From: a virus
Reading direction: 5' to 3' (one strand)
IMG/VR virus record: IMGVR_UViG_3300037246_000642
Location: 1 to 22,050 of that record
Length of the DNA stretch: 22,050 bases
The notes beneath the pieces are model-generated. The model was given only the letters and a program-made list of their open reading frames with translations. It made no database searches and had not been told where the DNA came from. Shown here one piece after another: positions 1 to 7,547 of this stretch; position 1 is the stretch's first letter, and each line of letters opens with the position of its first letter. Position numbers and translations under genes: made by a program.

Positions 1-1462
1 AACCTAGCCACATGCCTTCGTTGGTTGTTGGGATGGATAATGCGAACGAGTCGGAGTCATTTACCCCTGCCTCAAAGTTTTCTGGTTCCCCTACCTCGCT
101 TAGCCATACATGCCTTGCGTCTTCCTTAGTGAACCCGTATATCGCTCGCTCATCAAAGAAGGTGATTGACTTAGGCCAGCCCCTTACATTAGACCACGAA
201 CCCTCCGCCCATCTTGTTGTAGATACATTATCAGGAGGGGCTATGATCGAAGTAGCAGTAGCTCTAGTCTGTGATAATACTTCTGTTATCTTATAAATGC
301 TATCTTGAGTAGAGCTATCCACAAGGAATGTTGCCTCTACTGTCCCTGCGGTATATGCTGTGACATTAATCCTGTATTGAACTCCATTGTCTTCTTCAAC
401 ATCAGACTTCTGGGCATTGAATGAACCCTGTCCGGCTGACATCGTAGAGACATAGGTTCTGAATGTCTCCCAGTTGATTCCGTCTGCCAGTCTCTGTATC
501 TCTACTGTCGCATCCCAGTTGCCGGTGGTAGTAAATGTCCAGCTACCTTTAACATCTATCGCTTCACCAATAACACCTTTAGCTGTCGCTGTTCCTTTTG
601 TGACAGTCTTAGCCCGTTTATGTGTGATTTTCCATAAGGCATCAATATGCCCTGAGTCGCCTTCTACGAAGACCTGCCCTGAACTTTGCAGTGTCACCTC
701 TCCGCTATCTACATTGATTAACGGCGTTGCGATTCCTGCTGTTCCGGTGACGGTCTCGTTTGTGTATATTGTTACTGTTGTTCCGGTATAATCTGTTGCC
801 GTCGTAGAGCTAACCGTGTATGGTTTATTCCCAGAAGTAAAGTTTGTAGAATAAAACCTTTGATTGGCCTGGAATAGCGATGATATATCCGTTGAACTTT
901 CTATAGTAAACTTGCCTATCCCAGCAATACCTGTTGTGTGGGTGGCTATATCATATCCAACTACGTTACATCTAACTCCGTTGTCATTAGCAAGGTCATT
1001 TCTCTTAATAAACGGACCGTCTTCAAAGCTAATCTTATCTAAAGAGAATGTGGTGGCAGTAGTTCTGGTCAACTTCCTTGGATTGTAATTGTTATGGGTC
1101 AACCACATAACATCAGCAAGCTGGTCAAACTGAAGCTCAAATAGGTCTACCTCAAGGTATGGAGTGACTACTGATGTTATAAATTCGCCATCAAAGTAAA
1201 CATTAATCACCTTGTTGCCGAACTCAAGTTCGTAAGAAATAGAGGATGAATAGATGAATGGAACCATCCTTGACACAACGCCATGATTGTCTACATTGGC
1301 AATAAATTTAGTGCCAGGTCTTCTCTCTGCTGGGCCATAAATCAAAGGCAGCATGTTGGTAATAGTCCTGCAACCACCATCATAGCCTTCTACATCAGAC
1401 CTGCGGAAAGCTTTTGGAGAGAACTTGCCTTTGTTGAATCTTAATATTGGTATGTTAGGCAT
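1..1462 (-). CDS. Tail tubular protein B-like / tail nozzle protein, C-terminus cut by window edge
   Basis: Read on the minus strand, the frame is open from an ATG at 1462 to the left edge, giving 487 codons without a stop. The N-terminus has the pattern common to podoviral nozzle or stabilization proteins: a short strand ending in FNKGKFSPKAF, then GCRTITNMLPLIYGPAERRPGTKF cut here as 'GPAERRPGTKF', then VPFIYSSSISYELEFG, and later QLADVMWLTHNNYNPRKLTR. These segments line up with the gp12-like tail tube family, in which residues after the ADVM(Y/W)L block lead into a large beta-rich domain. The start overlaps the preceding stop as TAATG, which suggests translational coupling. The family forms the distal ring or tube of the short tail, below the gp11-like adaptor encoded two genes upstream. 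The middle part (about residues 200-400) is Thr/Ser/Gly-rich and beta-like. The true C-terminus lies outside the window. Confidence 0.78.
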   Translation of the reverse strand, partial: MPNIPILRFNKGKFSPKAFRRSDVEGYDGGCRTITNMLPLIYGPAERRPGTKFIANVDNHGVVSRMVPFIYSSSISYELEFGNKVINVYFDGEFITSVVTPYLEVDLFELQFDQLADVMWLTHNNYNPRKLTRTTATTFSLDKISFEDGPFIKRNDLANDNGVRCNVVGYDIATHTTGIAGIGKFTIESSTDISSLFQANQRFYSTNFTSGNKPYTVSSTTATDYTGTTVTIYTNETVTGTAGIATPLINVDSGEVTLQSSGQVFVEGDSGHIDALWKITHKRAKTVTKGTATAKGVIGEAIDVKGSWTFTTTGNWDATVEIQRLADGINWETFRTYVSTMSAGQGSFNAQKSDVEEDNGVQYRINVTAYTAGTVEATFLVDSSTQDSIYKITEVLSQTRATATSIIAPPDNVSTTRWAEGSWSNVRGWPKSITFFDERAIYGFTKEDARHVWLSEVGEPENFEAGVNDSDSFALSIPTTNEGMWLG

Positions 1463-1869
1463 TATTCTCCTGGTCCATATACATTGATAATCTTGTAAGC
1501 AGAACTCGTAAGTCCATCTAATTGCCCTGATATTGAAATCAAAGTGTCCTCGCTTGTTCCATTCCAGTATATCTCGCCCTCGGCTACAGCAAAGTCTGCA
1601 TCCAGCGGTACACCTGTCTCTTGCAAGAACACGGCTACCTTGTAGACAGCCTCGGTAGTTATATTAGCACTCGTATCAAAGTCGCCTATAAAGTGGCCAT
1701 CAGGTGCGTTCTCTGCCATAGCTACGGCGTAGTCAGAAGCATCTCTTCCGCCTGTTCCCCATACCTCCGAGGATGCACCGTTAGTTAGGAACACATCTCC
1801 ACTGCTGTCCCATCTGCAATGGTATAGAGTTGAACCTGTATTGTATTCGTGTGCTATTTCGTTAGCCAT
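1462..1869 (-). CDS. Small conserved phage structural protein, function unknown
   Basis: A 135-residue protein, start ATG at 1869 sharing one base with the stop of the tail adaptor gene (TAATG). It is acidic, has no Cys cluster and no membrane segment. It has a beta-domain-like pattern of alternating hydrophobic residues (YHCRWDSSGDVFL, DYAVAMAENAPDGHFIGDF, AVYKVAVFLQETG, AEGEIYWNGT). Similar short domains with 'G.Y.V.VF.Q.G......D..VA.GEI.W.G' are frequent next to or fused to phage tail genes, so I read it as a tail-associated structural or connector component. It is sandwiched between adaptor and nozzle genes with one-base overlaps at both ends, so it is translated in the same unit. The specific role is inference. 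Confidence 0.7.
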   Translation of the reverse strand: MANEIAHEYNTGSTLYHCRWDSSGDVFLTNGASSEVWGTGGRDASDYAVAMAENAPDGHFIGDFDTSANITTEAVYKVAVFLQETGVPLDADFAVAEGEIYWNGTSEDTLISISGQLDGLTSSAYKIINVYGPGE

Positions 1870-2492
1870 TAGCTACCCATCTGTGAGTCAATTCTACCGC
1901 CAGTAAAGAATCTGGCATCATTCCAGAGGTGTCTATCTGCTTTGCCTCTTGTATTTGTTTCCTGTCTGTCATTTGCTCTGACTTGTTTCATTAGCGGAAC
2001 AAGGTCTTGCTTAACATCTTGAGACAACTTCACGTTAGCTCCAGCCAAAGGGCCGACGAGTTTCTTAGCTATAGTTAAGACTAGTACTTCAATAAACAAA
2101 GAATCAAACTTAGTCGGGTCAGTAATCCTCTTGATATATCTGAAGTCTATTGATCCCTCGTTCGTTAAGAGCCTGTCACCTTCAAGAGCATAAGAGAACC
2201 GTGAGTTCCTTGTCTGGACTCCATCGTAAACAGACTTAGCTCTCATCATGTCTGAGGGTAGGATGAATTGATTGTCCCACTCATCGCCTTCTGGGTCTAT
2301 CGTATCTTGAGACAGCATCACTCTAGTAGATGCGAACCTCCAGTAATGAGACCGTATAAGGGCATCCCTTGTTTGTTCATAATGAAGCCTGCACTGGATT
2401 GCCTGCGGAGAACCATCGGTTTCTAGGTTGTTAATTCTCTTTGCGCCAATCCTGCCTAAGCTCTGGTTACAAATCTCTGTGTTACTTGCCAT
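1869..2492 (-). CDS. Tail tubular protein A-like head-tail adaptor (T7 gp11-like)
   Basis: A 207-residue protein starting with ASNTEICNQSLGRIGAKRIN, the typical opening of T7 gp11-like adaptors (N....A L..IG...I.....). This is followed by the family's YEQTRDALIRSHYWRFA segment near residues 38-54, where the protein enters the helical bundle. The length fits the family (about 190-220 residues). These proteins form a dodecameric ring bound under the portal and link head to tail nozzle. The start is supported by GAGGT five bases upstream. The gene follows a rho-independent terminator directly, so it is the first tail gene after the head block and its expression depends on read-through or on a promoter I cannot see. 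Confidence 0.85.
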   Translation of the reverse strand: MASNTEICNQSLGRIGAKRINNLETDGSPQAIQCRLHYEQTRDALIRSHYWRFASTRVMLSQDTIDPEGDEWDNQFILPSDMMRAKSVYDGVQTRNSRFSYALEGDRLLTNEGSIDFRYIKRITDPTKFDSLFIEVLVLTIAKKLVGPLAGANVKLSQDVKQDLVPLMKQVRANDRQETNTRGKADRHLWNDARFFTGGRIDSQMGS

Positions 2493-2500
2493 ATTGACCT

Positions 2501-2532
2501 CAAAAATAAGGGGCGAGCCGAAACCCGCCCCT
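2501..2532 (-). terminator. Rho-independent terminator between head and tail genes
   Basis: On the minus strand a 7-bp GC-rich stem (AGGGGCG/CGCCCCT, 2526-2532 with 2509-2515) closes a 10-base loop and is followed at once by TATTTTTG. It lies 7 bases after the stop of the 258-residue head gene and only 9 bases before the adaptor start codon, so it should lower tail-gene transcription relative to the capsid genes. Confidence 0.8.
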
Positions 2533-2538
2533 GTTATA

Positions 2539-3315
2539 CTACGACAGATTCATGTTAATGAGAGACGCTTCACCTACAGCTCCAACTGCTACGCATATTC
2601 CAACAGGAACATCGTCAGCCAGGGCATCGTTAAGATGAATTGTGCCAGCAACAGAATCAGACAATACTGCAACATCACCAACAACAATAGTATCAGTGCC
2701 ATCAACAAGTATTGAAGCCAGGCCACGATACTGTGCCCAGTAGTAGTTGTTGACAGGCACAATAGTAAGTGCCACTCCAGCTACATCTGATACAGTAGTA
2801 GTAGCACTGACCACAGTCAACGCCATCTGATTTGCATACAGAATAACATCGTCAGTAGCAGCAATAGCACGAACAAGACCATGCGGATCAGAGAGCGTTA
2901 CGCTCATAACTGTATCGCCTGTTATCCATACATTGGACTTAATCTCATACAGGTCGCCCATAGCAGCGCCACCATCGCTTACATGGAGCCATCCGTCTAT
3001 TAGCGAGCCATCGACCCATGCGTTTCCGGTTGTCTGTAAAACGGTAAACGTAACCTCGCCAACACCGGCCCCATGACCAGTCTGGATAGTAGACGTGATC
3101 GCTTGCGCATCTTGTGCAGCAGCGGCATTTACTAGATTCTTTGCTAGCTGTGTAGCACCTGCTCTTGCGTAGCGGAATGTTCTACCGTCAGCCTTTTCGT
3201 AGACAGCGCCAAGCTTATGCTCTTGGGTTGCACTGACTTCGTAAACGCCCTGCTTAGGTTCCGCACCGGAGCCAAATATAGCCGTATTATCAAAATTATC
3301 TTGAATAGTACTCAT
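2539..3315 (-). CDS. Putative head structural/decoration protein
   Basis: A 258-residue Ala/Val/Thr/Gly-rich protein with no charged helical regions, predicted mostly beta. The start ATG at 3315 follows AAAGGAG with ideal spacing, 12 bases after the capsid stop. It contains a weak internal alternation of short beta segments (VLQTTGNAWVDG, GDTVMSVTLSDP, VDGTDTIVVGDVAVL). Proteins of this size and composition immediately after podoviral capsid genes are usually virion components, often capsid decoration or fibre-like proteins. The last segment, with SDSVAGTIHLNDALADDVPVG, resembles repeats in capsid decoration proteins. It shares the capsid transcription unit and is the last gene before the terminator at 2501-2532, which suggests high expression like the capsid. 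The structural role is inferred from position and composition. Confidence 0.6.
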   Translation of the reverse strand: MSTIQDNFDNTAIFGSGAEPKQGVYEVSATQEHKLGAVYEKADGRTFRYARAGATQLAKNLVNAAAAQDAQAITSTIQTGHGAGVGEVTFTVLQTTGNAWVDGSLIDGWLHVSDGGAAMGDLYEIKSNVWITGDTVMSVTLSDPHGLVRAIAATDDVILYANQMALTVVSATTTVSDVAGVALTIVPVNNYYWAQYRGLASILVDGTDTIVVGDVAVLSDSVAGTIHLNDALADDVPVGICVAVGAVGEASLINMNLS

Positions 3316-3327
3316 AATAACTCCTTT

Positions 3328-4248
3328 CTACGAGATTTTCATCAACGCTTCGTGCACTTTAGCACCTTCCAGACGAATAGCGCCTGCATCCATTTCCGAG
3401 TAAACCTGAACCGAGTAATTCTTATCATCTCGTTCAGTGATTCTCGACGTAATATTCTCAGTCGTACCAAGAATAAGTCCATCTTCTGCCCATGCGAAAG
3501 TTCTTGAACAAGAACCATCGGTGCCATCGGCTGGTAGACGGTTGGACCAAATCCACTTGAATCCCATGTACGAGTCAACCTTACCGGTCATCAGAGTCTT
3601 AACTACATTAAAGTCAGAGCTTCCAACTTCTTCGAGGTCCAGCATATCGGAGATTTCCTGCGGAGTGACGCACCAATACTTGGCAATGTCAGCATCGACA
3701 TCGTCTTCGTTGAACGTCTGCATCATCGTCAGCATCTTAGCAAGGGTCATTACTGTCTCGGTCTGTGGCGTAGCCAGTGTTCCAAGAGCAGTGATAGTTC
3801 CATCACCATTCATGCTGCGTGAGTCGTCCTTAAACGCGATGGTTGTTCCACCGGATTGACCGGTAGCGACATCAGCATAAACAGAAGCGATGATAATATC
3901 ATCTTTCTTTCTACCGAGTGTCATAGCCTGTGCGTTAGCGTAAGGACTCTTAGGGTCAATTAACATTCTGAGACTGTCTGCGTTATCCAAGAGAGTCGCC
4001 GTATTGTAAGGCACCGGTGTCAACCGACGTCTACTATGCGGAATCTCGTTCAATGGTGTATCACCATGACGAGTTGTAATCTCTTGGGCATCAGCTTCAC
4101 CGAGTCTTTCAAAGTAAGCATTGCGTGCATTTGATACTGTCTCATTGCGAACGAAGCCCTGAAGTTTAGAGCCTTTCTGCTGTGAGAGCATGTATACCAA
4201 TGCGGAATACTGTTCTGTGAAAGCAGTTGTGACTGTACTTATAGCCAT
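3328..4248 (-). CDS. Major capsid protein
   Basis: A 306-residue protein with the pattern of a phage capsid family found in podoviruses that use the head-to-tail connector portal. The N-terminal helix reads FTEQYSALVYMLSQQKGSKL. Then come a FVRNETV segment, a region with HSRRRLTPVPYNTATLLDNADSLRM near residues 71-95, and LGRKKDDIIIAS near 111-122, the long spine-helix equivalent of HK97-fold proteins. The gene sits after scaffold, as expected for capsid assembly, and the length is normal for the family. The start ATG at 4248 is preceded by AAGGA. A micro-ORF of eight codons ends 11 bases upstream. No delta domain is visible, which is consistent with the separate scaffold gene. Confidence 0.85.
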   Translation of the reverse strand: MAISTVTTAFTEQYSALVYMLSQQKGSKLQGFVRNETVSNARNAYFERLGEADAQEITTRHGDTPLNEIPHSRRRLTPVPYNTATLLDNADSLRMLIDPKSPYANAQAMTLGRKKDDIIIASVYADVATGQSGGTTIAFKDDSRSMNGDGTITALGTLATPQTETVMTLAKMLTMMQTFNEDDVDADIAKYWCVTPQEISDMLDLEEVGSSDFNVVKTLMTGKVDSYMGFKWIWSNRLPADGTDGSCSRTFAWAEDGLILGTTENITSRITERDDKNYSVQVYSEMDAGAIRLEGAKVHEALMKIS

Positions 4249-4259
4249 TTCTACATTCC

Positions 4260-4286
4260 TTAATAGGAGTTACCATTAGTCGTCAT
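4260..4286 (-). other. Eight-codon micro-ORF upstream of the capsid gene (leader peptide candidate)
   Basis: The minus strand carries GGAGG five bases before an ATG at 4286 that opens MTTNGNSY and then TAA. It ends 11 bases before the capsid start. The Shine-Dalgarno is stronger than that of the capsid gene itself. It may be a leader peptide or a re-initiation device setting capsid translation, or chance. Confidence 0.3.
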
Positions 4287-4372
4287 GGCTACCTCCAACA
4301 AGGAGACCTGGACTACATTTCTGGTCTGCTAGACCACCGACCTTGCGGCTACCGGTTACCCGACAAGGGTAT
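4287..4372 (-). other. Structured untranslated segment between scaffold and capsid
   Basis: On the minus strand this short gap contains a perfect 6-bp hairpin TGGTCT-agc-AGACCA and a smaller CTCC-ttgtt-GGAG hairpin, the second just before the micro-ORF. No U-tract follows, so it is not a simple terminator. It is the widest gap within the head genes and could be an mRNA processing or stability element for the capsid message. Confidence 0.4.
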
Positions 4373-5212
4373 TTATTCTGGGTATGCTTCTGCGTTCAAT
4401 GCTGCTATTTCTTCTGTGATCTGTTTATGTCTAGCCGGACTTGTTTTAGCAAGCTCTCCGGTGATATAACCAGCTGTGTGCATTAATTCTTCTGCCTTTG
4501 CTATAGCATCCATAGGTGTACTCTTTGTGATACTAGCATCTATAATCTTATGTTCAACAAACTTGGCTGCAATGTCAGCAAGGAAGTTAGCTATCACAGG
4601 ATTGTTTCCGACCTGCTCTAGGATAGCGGCCTTATTTTCTTCGCTTACATTGTCATTAATCATGCGATTAGCTAGATGCAGTCGTTCTTCATAAGCCCCG
4701 CCCCACTCTTTCTTGAGTGCGGTTTCGGCATCAGTCATCTTCTGGGCTTCTGCTTGAGCTATTGCATCCTTCATTCCAGCTATACGGGCGTCATCAAGTG
4801 CTATTAAGTCTTGGACATCTTCCTGTCGCCAGCCTTTTTGGTGAGCAAACTCTTTGATTGATGTCTCGAACTCTTCATTAACTTCCATTCCTTCGATATG
4901 CTCAAAGGTGTAATCGCCAGCAGTAGCTGGTCTGAAGTTATCTTTAAATGCATCCCACTCGACATCTGTTGAATCAGCATTCGGCAAGGAAGTCATATTC
5001 TTGCCAATCATCTTCTGTGCATTAACTAGTTGCGAAGCAAGTCCCGCAACATTCTTAGTACTCTTGAGCGTGAGGTCGTTCCGTAAATCCTCATGTACTC
5101 CCAGCCCTTCCATCCAGCCTTCGTTTAAAATTCCACCTTCACCTACATACGAGACTGTCTCAGTCGCTACCTGCGTTTCTTCCGCAGACGCTTGTTCAGC
5201 TACCTCTGTCAT
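4373..5212 (-). CDS. Capsid scaffolding protein
   Basis: A 279-residue acidic protein rich in Ala, Glu and Lys with long predicted helices. It has an N-terminal disordered segment (EVAEQASAEETQVATETV), a motif GGILNEGWMEGLGVHEDLRND, then a KNVAGLASQLVNAQKMIGK helix. The latter two are typical of podoviral scaffold proteins, in which the segment corresponds to 'W...L..D...L..FKD...LAK.....Q..IGK'. A charged C-terminus would interact with the capsid protein encoded next. The length and the position between portal and capsid match the family. The start overlaps the previous stop as ATGA, so the two genes are translationally coupled. Confidence 0.8.
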   Translation of the reverse strand: MTEVAEQASAEETQVATETVSYVGEGGILNEGWMEGLGVHEDLRNDLTLKSTKNVAGLASQLVNAQKMIGKNMTSLPNADSTDVEWDAFKDNFRPATAGDYTFEHIEGMEVNEEFETSIKEFAHQKGWRQEDVQDLIALDDARIAGMKDAIAQAEAQKMTDAETALKKEWGGAYEERLHLANRMINDNVSEENKAAILEQVGNNPVIANFLADIAAKFVEHKIIDASITKSTPMDAIAKAEELMHTAGYITGELAKTSPARHKQITEEIAALNAEAYPE

Positions 5213-5448
5213 CTTTTACTCACTTTCTGCTTAACCTTACTTAAGTCTTTATTTAACTGTATTCTTAAATACAGAATAACGCTTCTCATTCCTTCTTGGT
5301 ATGCTGTGTGTAGAGCACTATTAGCTGTGTAGGTTGGCTCATTCTCTCTACATTTCTTCGACAGCAACTTTAATACCCGTTCGCCATGCTCGGTAGCGAA
5401 TGTTTCTTTTATGTCCTGTGCATCTCTTTCCTTCTGGTCTTTATCCAT
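5209..5448 (-). CDS. Small phage protein, Bbp19-like
   Basis: A 79-residue highly charged protein. The pattern 'F(A)TEHGERVLKLLSKKC' followed by 'YTANSALHTAYQEGMRSVILYLRIQL' matches the small Bbp19-like family, in which an 'F.T..G..VL..L' helix is followed by 'G.R.V...I...L'. These proteins are found between portal and scaffold in many podoviruses, and their role is not established. It overlaps the portal end by 8 bases and the scaffold start by 4 bases, so it is embedded in the head operon. The Shine-Dalgarno is weak, which is consistent with coupling to portal translation. Confidence 0.65.
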   Translation of the reverse strand: MDKDQKERDAQDIKETFATEHGERVLKLLSKKCRENEPTYTANSALHTAYQEGMRSVILYLRIQLNKDLSKVKQKVSKR

Positions 5449-7075
5449 TGTCCGTTCCCATTAATGCGGCAGCAGGAGAACCCTCTTCAGGAGCCTTTGT
5501 AGTCCCAGGGTAAACCTGTCCAGCTGTCTGTAGCAATGCAAGTTCCTCTGCCTTCTGTTTATCTAATGCACGCTTCTCGCGTTTAGCATCACGCTCTTCT
5601 ACTGAAGCTATATCCTCTTCGTTAACACCAAGTACACGACCCATCCTGCGGAGAGAGCTATCGAAGTCAATGTTGTCTACAGCGCCAGGGCTGATTGCTT
5701 CTGCTTCACCTACGAATGCTATCCACTGCTGTGATGCTTGGACCTCACTGCTCTGTAGAGCAAGTGATAATGGGCCTATGTATTCTACCTTGAATCCAGT
5801 TCCCTGTAACTCTTGAGGCGGTGGTGGTATAACGCCGTTCCTTAGCAGCAACATAAGCACCCTTGAAATCTGAGGCGTAAGTAGTTCACTTTCTATTCTA
5901 CCTACAGGTGCCCCAATAGCTTTAAAAGCTTCTATCACCCGCTGGCGTATCTCAAGCTCATTCCGTCTGTCACCAGTAAGTCCAGTAAGCGGAGCAAACG
6001 CATGTGAGATATAAGCGTCCTTGATTACCTGTCGCTCTGCTTCTAGTATGTCTTTAGTAATGGGGAAGTTGCCTCTCGCATCACCTTGTATGGCTCGTAT
6101 TGAACCCATCTCGGTTACGAAGTTCAATGCGTCAGCAGAGCAGTCAACCTCTCCATCAAATGTATCTAACACTTCTTTAGCAGGTCTAGCCCAGTTATTA
6201 CCAACCATATTAAAGTCATGCTTCATATCGTTAACTTGACGTACCTGTGGATTAATCTCAGTCCCTATCCCTCGCCCCCAACTCTCTGTTGAAGACTTCT
6301 CCCATCGTGGTACACTATTAGGGAACTCCTCGAATCCGCCTTCTTCTACAATCATCTGATCCTCTACACATGCTATCACTGACTCAAACGGCATGTTTAG
6401 GTTATCGGATAAATTCGGGTTTCTTTTCTTTCTTGGCCCTATCCGCTGGACGAACCAGAACTCCTTCTCTGCTCCCTCTGGTGTTTCCATAGCCTTAACA
6501 ATAGACTTGCTTGGATTCTCGAACGCCTCTGTTGCTTGGTCAGCAGTAAACGGGAACCTCAGCAGGATTGTATCTACCTTGCCAAGGTGGTTCTCAATTA
6601 TCTCATAAGTCCCTATAGCAAAGTCACGGAAGTTAAGTTCGGTAACAAACTCAGACATCATGTTGCCTGTGCCAAATACTACCAATGACCTTAAGGTCTG
6701 AACAAGTTTCAAAGGGAAGTTAGAAGCAAACAGCTCATCGTGAAGTATCTCGGTGACTTTATTTAAATACCGCTTAACAGAATCAACATCTTGCAACTCT
6801 CTGTCGGTAGGCTTTAGTGCAAAGAACTTCTGACCAGGAGGCATTATGTTCTGAGCAAGACCCGAAGAAGTCTTCTTGGATTCCTCTTTAGCAGTAATGT
6901 CATAGATACGAGCAGTCTTCTGCCTACCAGCTGTCTGCCGGTCAACGATCTGATTCTCTGTTGGGTACTGAAGGTCAGCGGTGTCCTGCCAGAGGTTCCT
7001 GAAGTTAGCTGACTCAGAGCTACCTCGACGACGCTCTTCTTGTTTTATGATTTCAACTGCAAGCTTGTCTGCCAT
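5441..7075 (-). CDS. Portal protein (podoviral head-to-tail connector)
   Basis: A 544-residue protein with the hallmarks of the head-to-tail connector family. The N-terminus reads EEERRRGSSESANFRNLWQD-like charged/aromatic sequence, then YPTENQIVDRQTAGRQKTARIYD, the segment after which the wing begins. KKTSSGLAQNIMPPGQKFFAL lies near residues 69-90. Near residues 260-280 it has SSTESWGRGIGTEINPQVRQVN (Y/W-GRG-P type motif). The C-terminus is Lys/Glu-rich and then Ala/Gly-rich, as expected for the crown. Length fits the family (500-560). The dodecamer forms the DNA gate and binds terminase, scaffold and the gp11-like adaptor. The start ATG at 7075 follows AGGA at good spacing; the gene is 3 bases after the preceding stop. 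Confidence 0.9.
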   Translation of the reverse strand: MADKLAVEIIKQEERRRGSSESANFRNLWQDTADLQYPTENQIVDRQTAGRQKTARIYDITAKEESKKTSSGLAQNIMPPGQKFFALKPTDRELQDVDSVKRYLNKVTEILHDELFASNFPLKLVQTLRSLVVFGTGNMMSEFVTELNFRDFAIGTYEIIENHLGKVDTILLRFPFTADQATEAFENPSKSIVKAMETPEGAEKEFWFVQRIGPRKKRNPNLSDNLNMPFESVIACVEDQMIVEEGGFEEFPNSVPRWEKSSTESWGRGIGTEINPQVRQVNDMKHDFNMVGNNWARPAKEVLDTFDGEVDCSADALNFVTEMGSIRAIQGDARGNFPITKDILEAERQVIKDAYISHAFAPLTGLTGDRRNELEIRQRVIEAFKAIGAPVGRIESELLTPQISRVLMLLLRNGVIPPPPQELQGTGFKVEYIGPLSLALQSSEVQASQQWIAFVGEAEAISPGAVDNIDFDSSLRRMGRVLGVNEEDIASVEERDAKREKRALDKQKAEELALLQTAGQVYPGTTKAPEEGSPAAALMGTDNG

Positions 7076-7078
7076 GAT

Positions 7079-7336
7079 TTATCCTAAGACTGTTTTCTTT
7101 TTTGTTTTCGGCACAAGGTCGCCTGTTACTATGCTCTGCTGTATAAGCCCACCCTTGGTTCCTTTACGGGCCTGTTCTGAAGCCTGAGTTGTATCAGCAG
7201 TAGCCGACGGAGGAGTTATTGCCTGCGGTACAGGTGGTGCTTGTACTGGCTTAGGTGGAGCTGTTGCAGAAGATAAAACCTTAGCTGCTGCAAAGCCGCC
7301 TATTGCTGGTAGTATTAGTGGTGCTAGTGCTCCCAT
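7079..7336 (-). CDS. Small protein with hydrophobic N-terminus and Pro-rich middle, unknown function
   Basis: An 85-residue protein. Residues 2-24 (GALAPLILPAIGGFAAAKVL) are hydrophobic and Gly/Ala/Pro-rich and may be one membrane segment or a virion-internal hydrophobic stretch. Residues 25-45 are Pro-rich (PPKPVQAPPVPQAITPP) and the C-terminus is basic (KTKKKTVLG). Small genes of this shape are common just upstream of podoviral portals and are sometimes virion or lysis proteins, but nothing here proves either. The start is supported by AGAGGA, 5 bases upstream of ATG. It lies 3 bases before the portal gene. Confidence 0.6.
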   Translation of the reverse strand: MGALAPLILPAIGGFAAAKVLSSATAPPKPVQAPPVPQAITPPSATADTTQASEQARKGTKGGLIQQSIVTGDLVPKTKKKTVLG

Positions 7337-7337
7337 G

Positions 7338-7547
7338 TTAATCCTCTATCAAGTTTCCGTTTTCGTCTCTTGGCCATATGTTAAGCCTGTTCTCACCAAT
7401 GCCACCAACAAGGCCGCCTGCAATAAAGTGACTACCCTTGCCAGCCATGCCCCATTGCTCTTTAGGTAAAGTATTTCCATTGTGGTCGCACTTGCCTTGG
7501 TGGTACTTGCTTACTATGGCATCTTCTATTTGTTTTGTGTTACTCAC
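7338..7547 (-). CDS. Small hypothetical protein overlapping the large terminase gene
   Basis: A 69-residue protein starting with GTG at 7547, inside the last codons of the terminase gene (8-base overlap). It is Gly-rich in the middle (WGMAGKGSHFIAGGLVGGIG) and polar at both ends. I do not recognise the family. The overlap and the next gene only one base away support it as part of the packaging operon. The Shine-Dalgarno is weak, so its translation probably depends on terminase translation. Confidence 0.5.
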   Translation of the reverse strand: MSNTKQIEDAIVSKYHQGKCDHNGNTLPKEQWGMAGKGSHFIAGGLVGGIGENRLNIWPRDENGNLIED

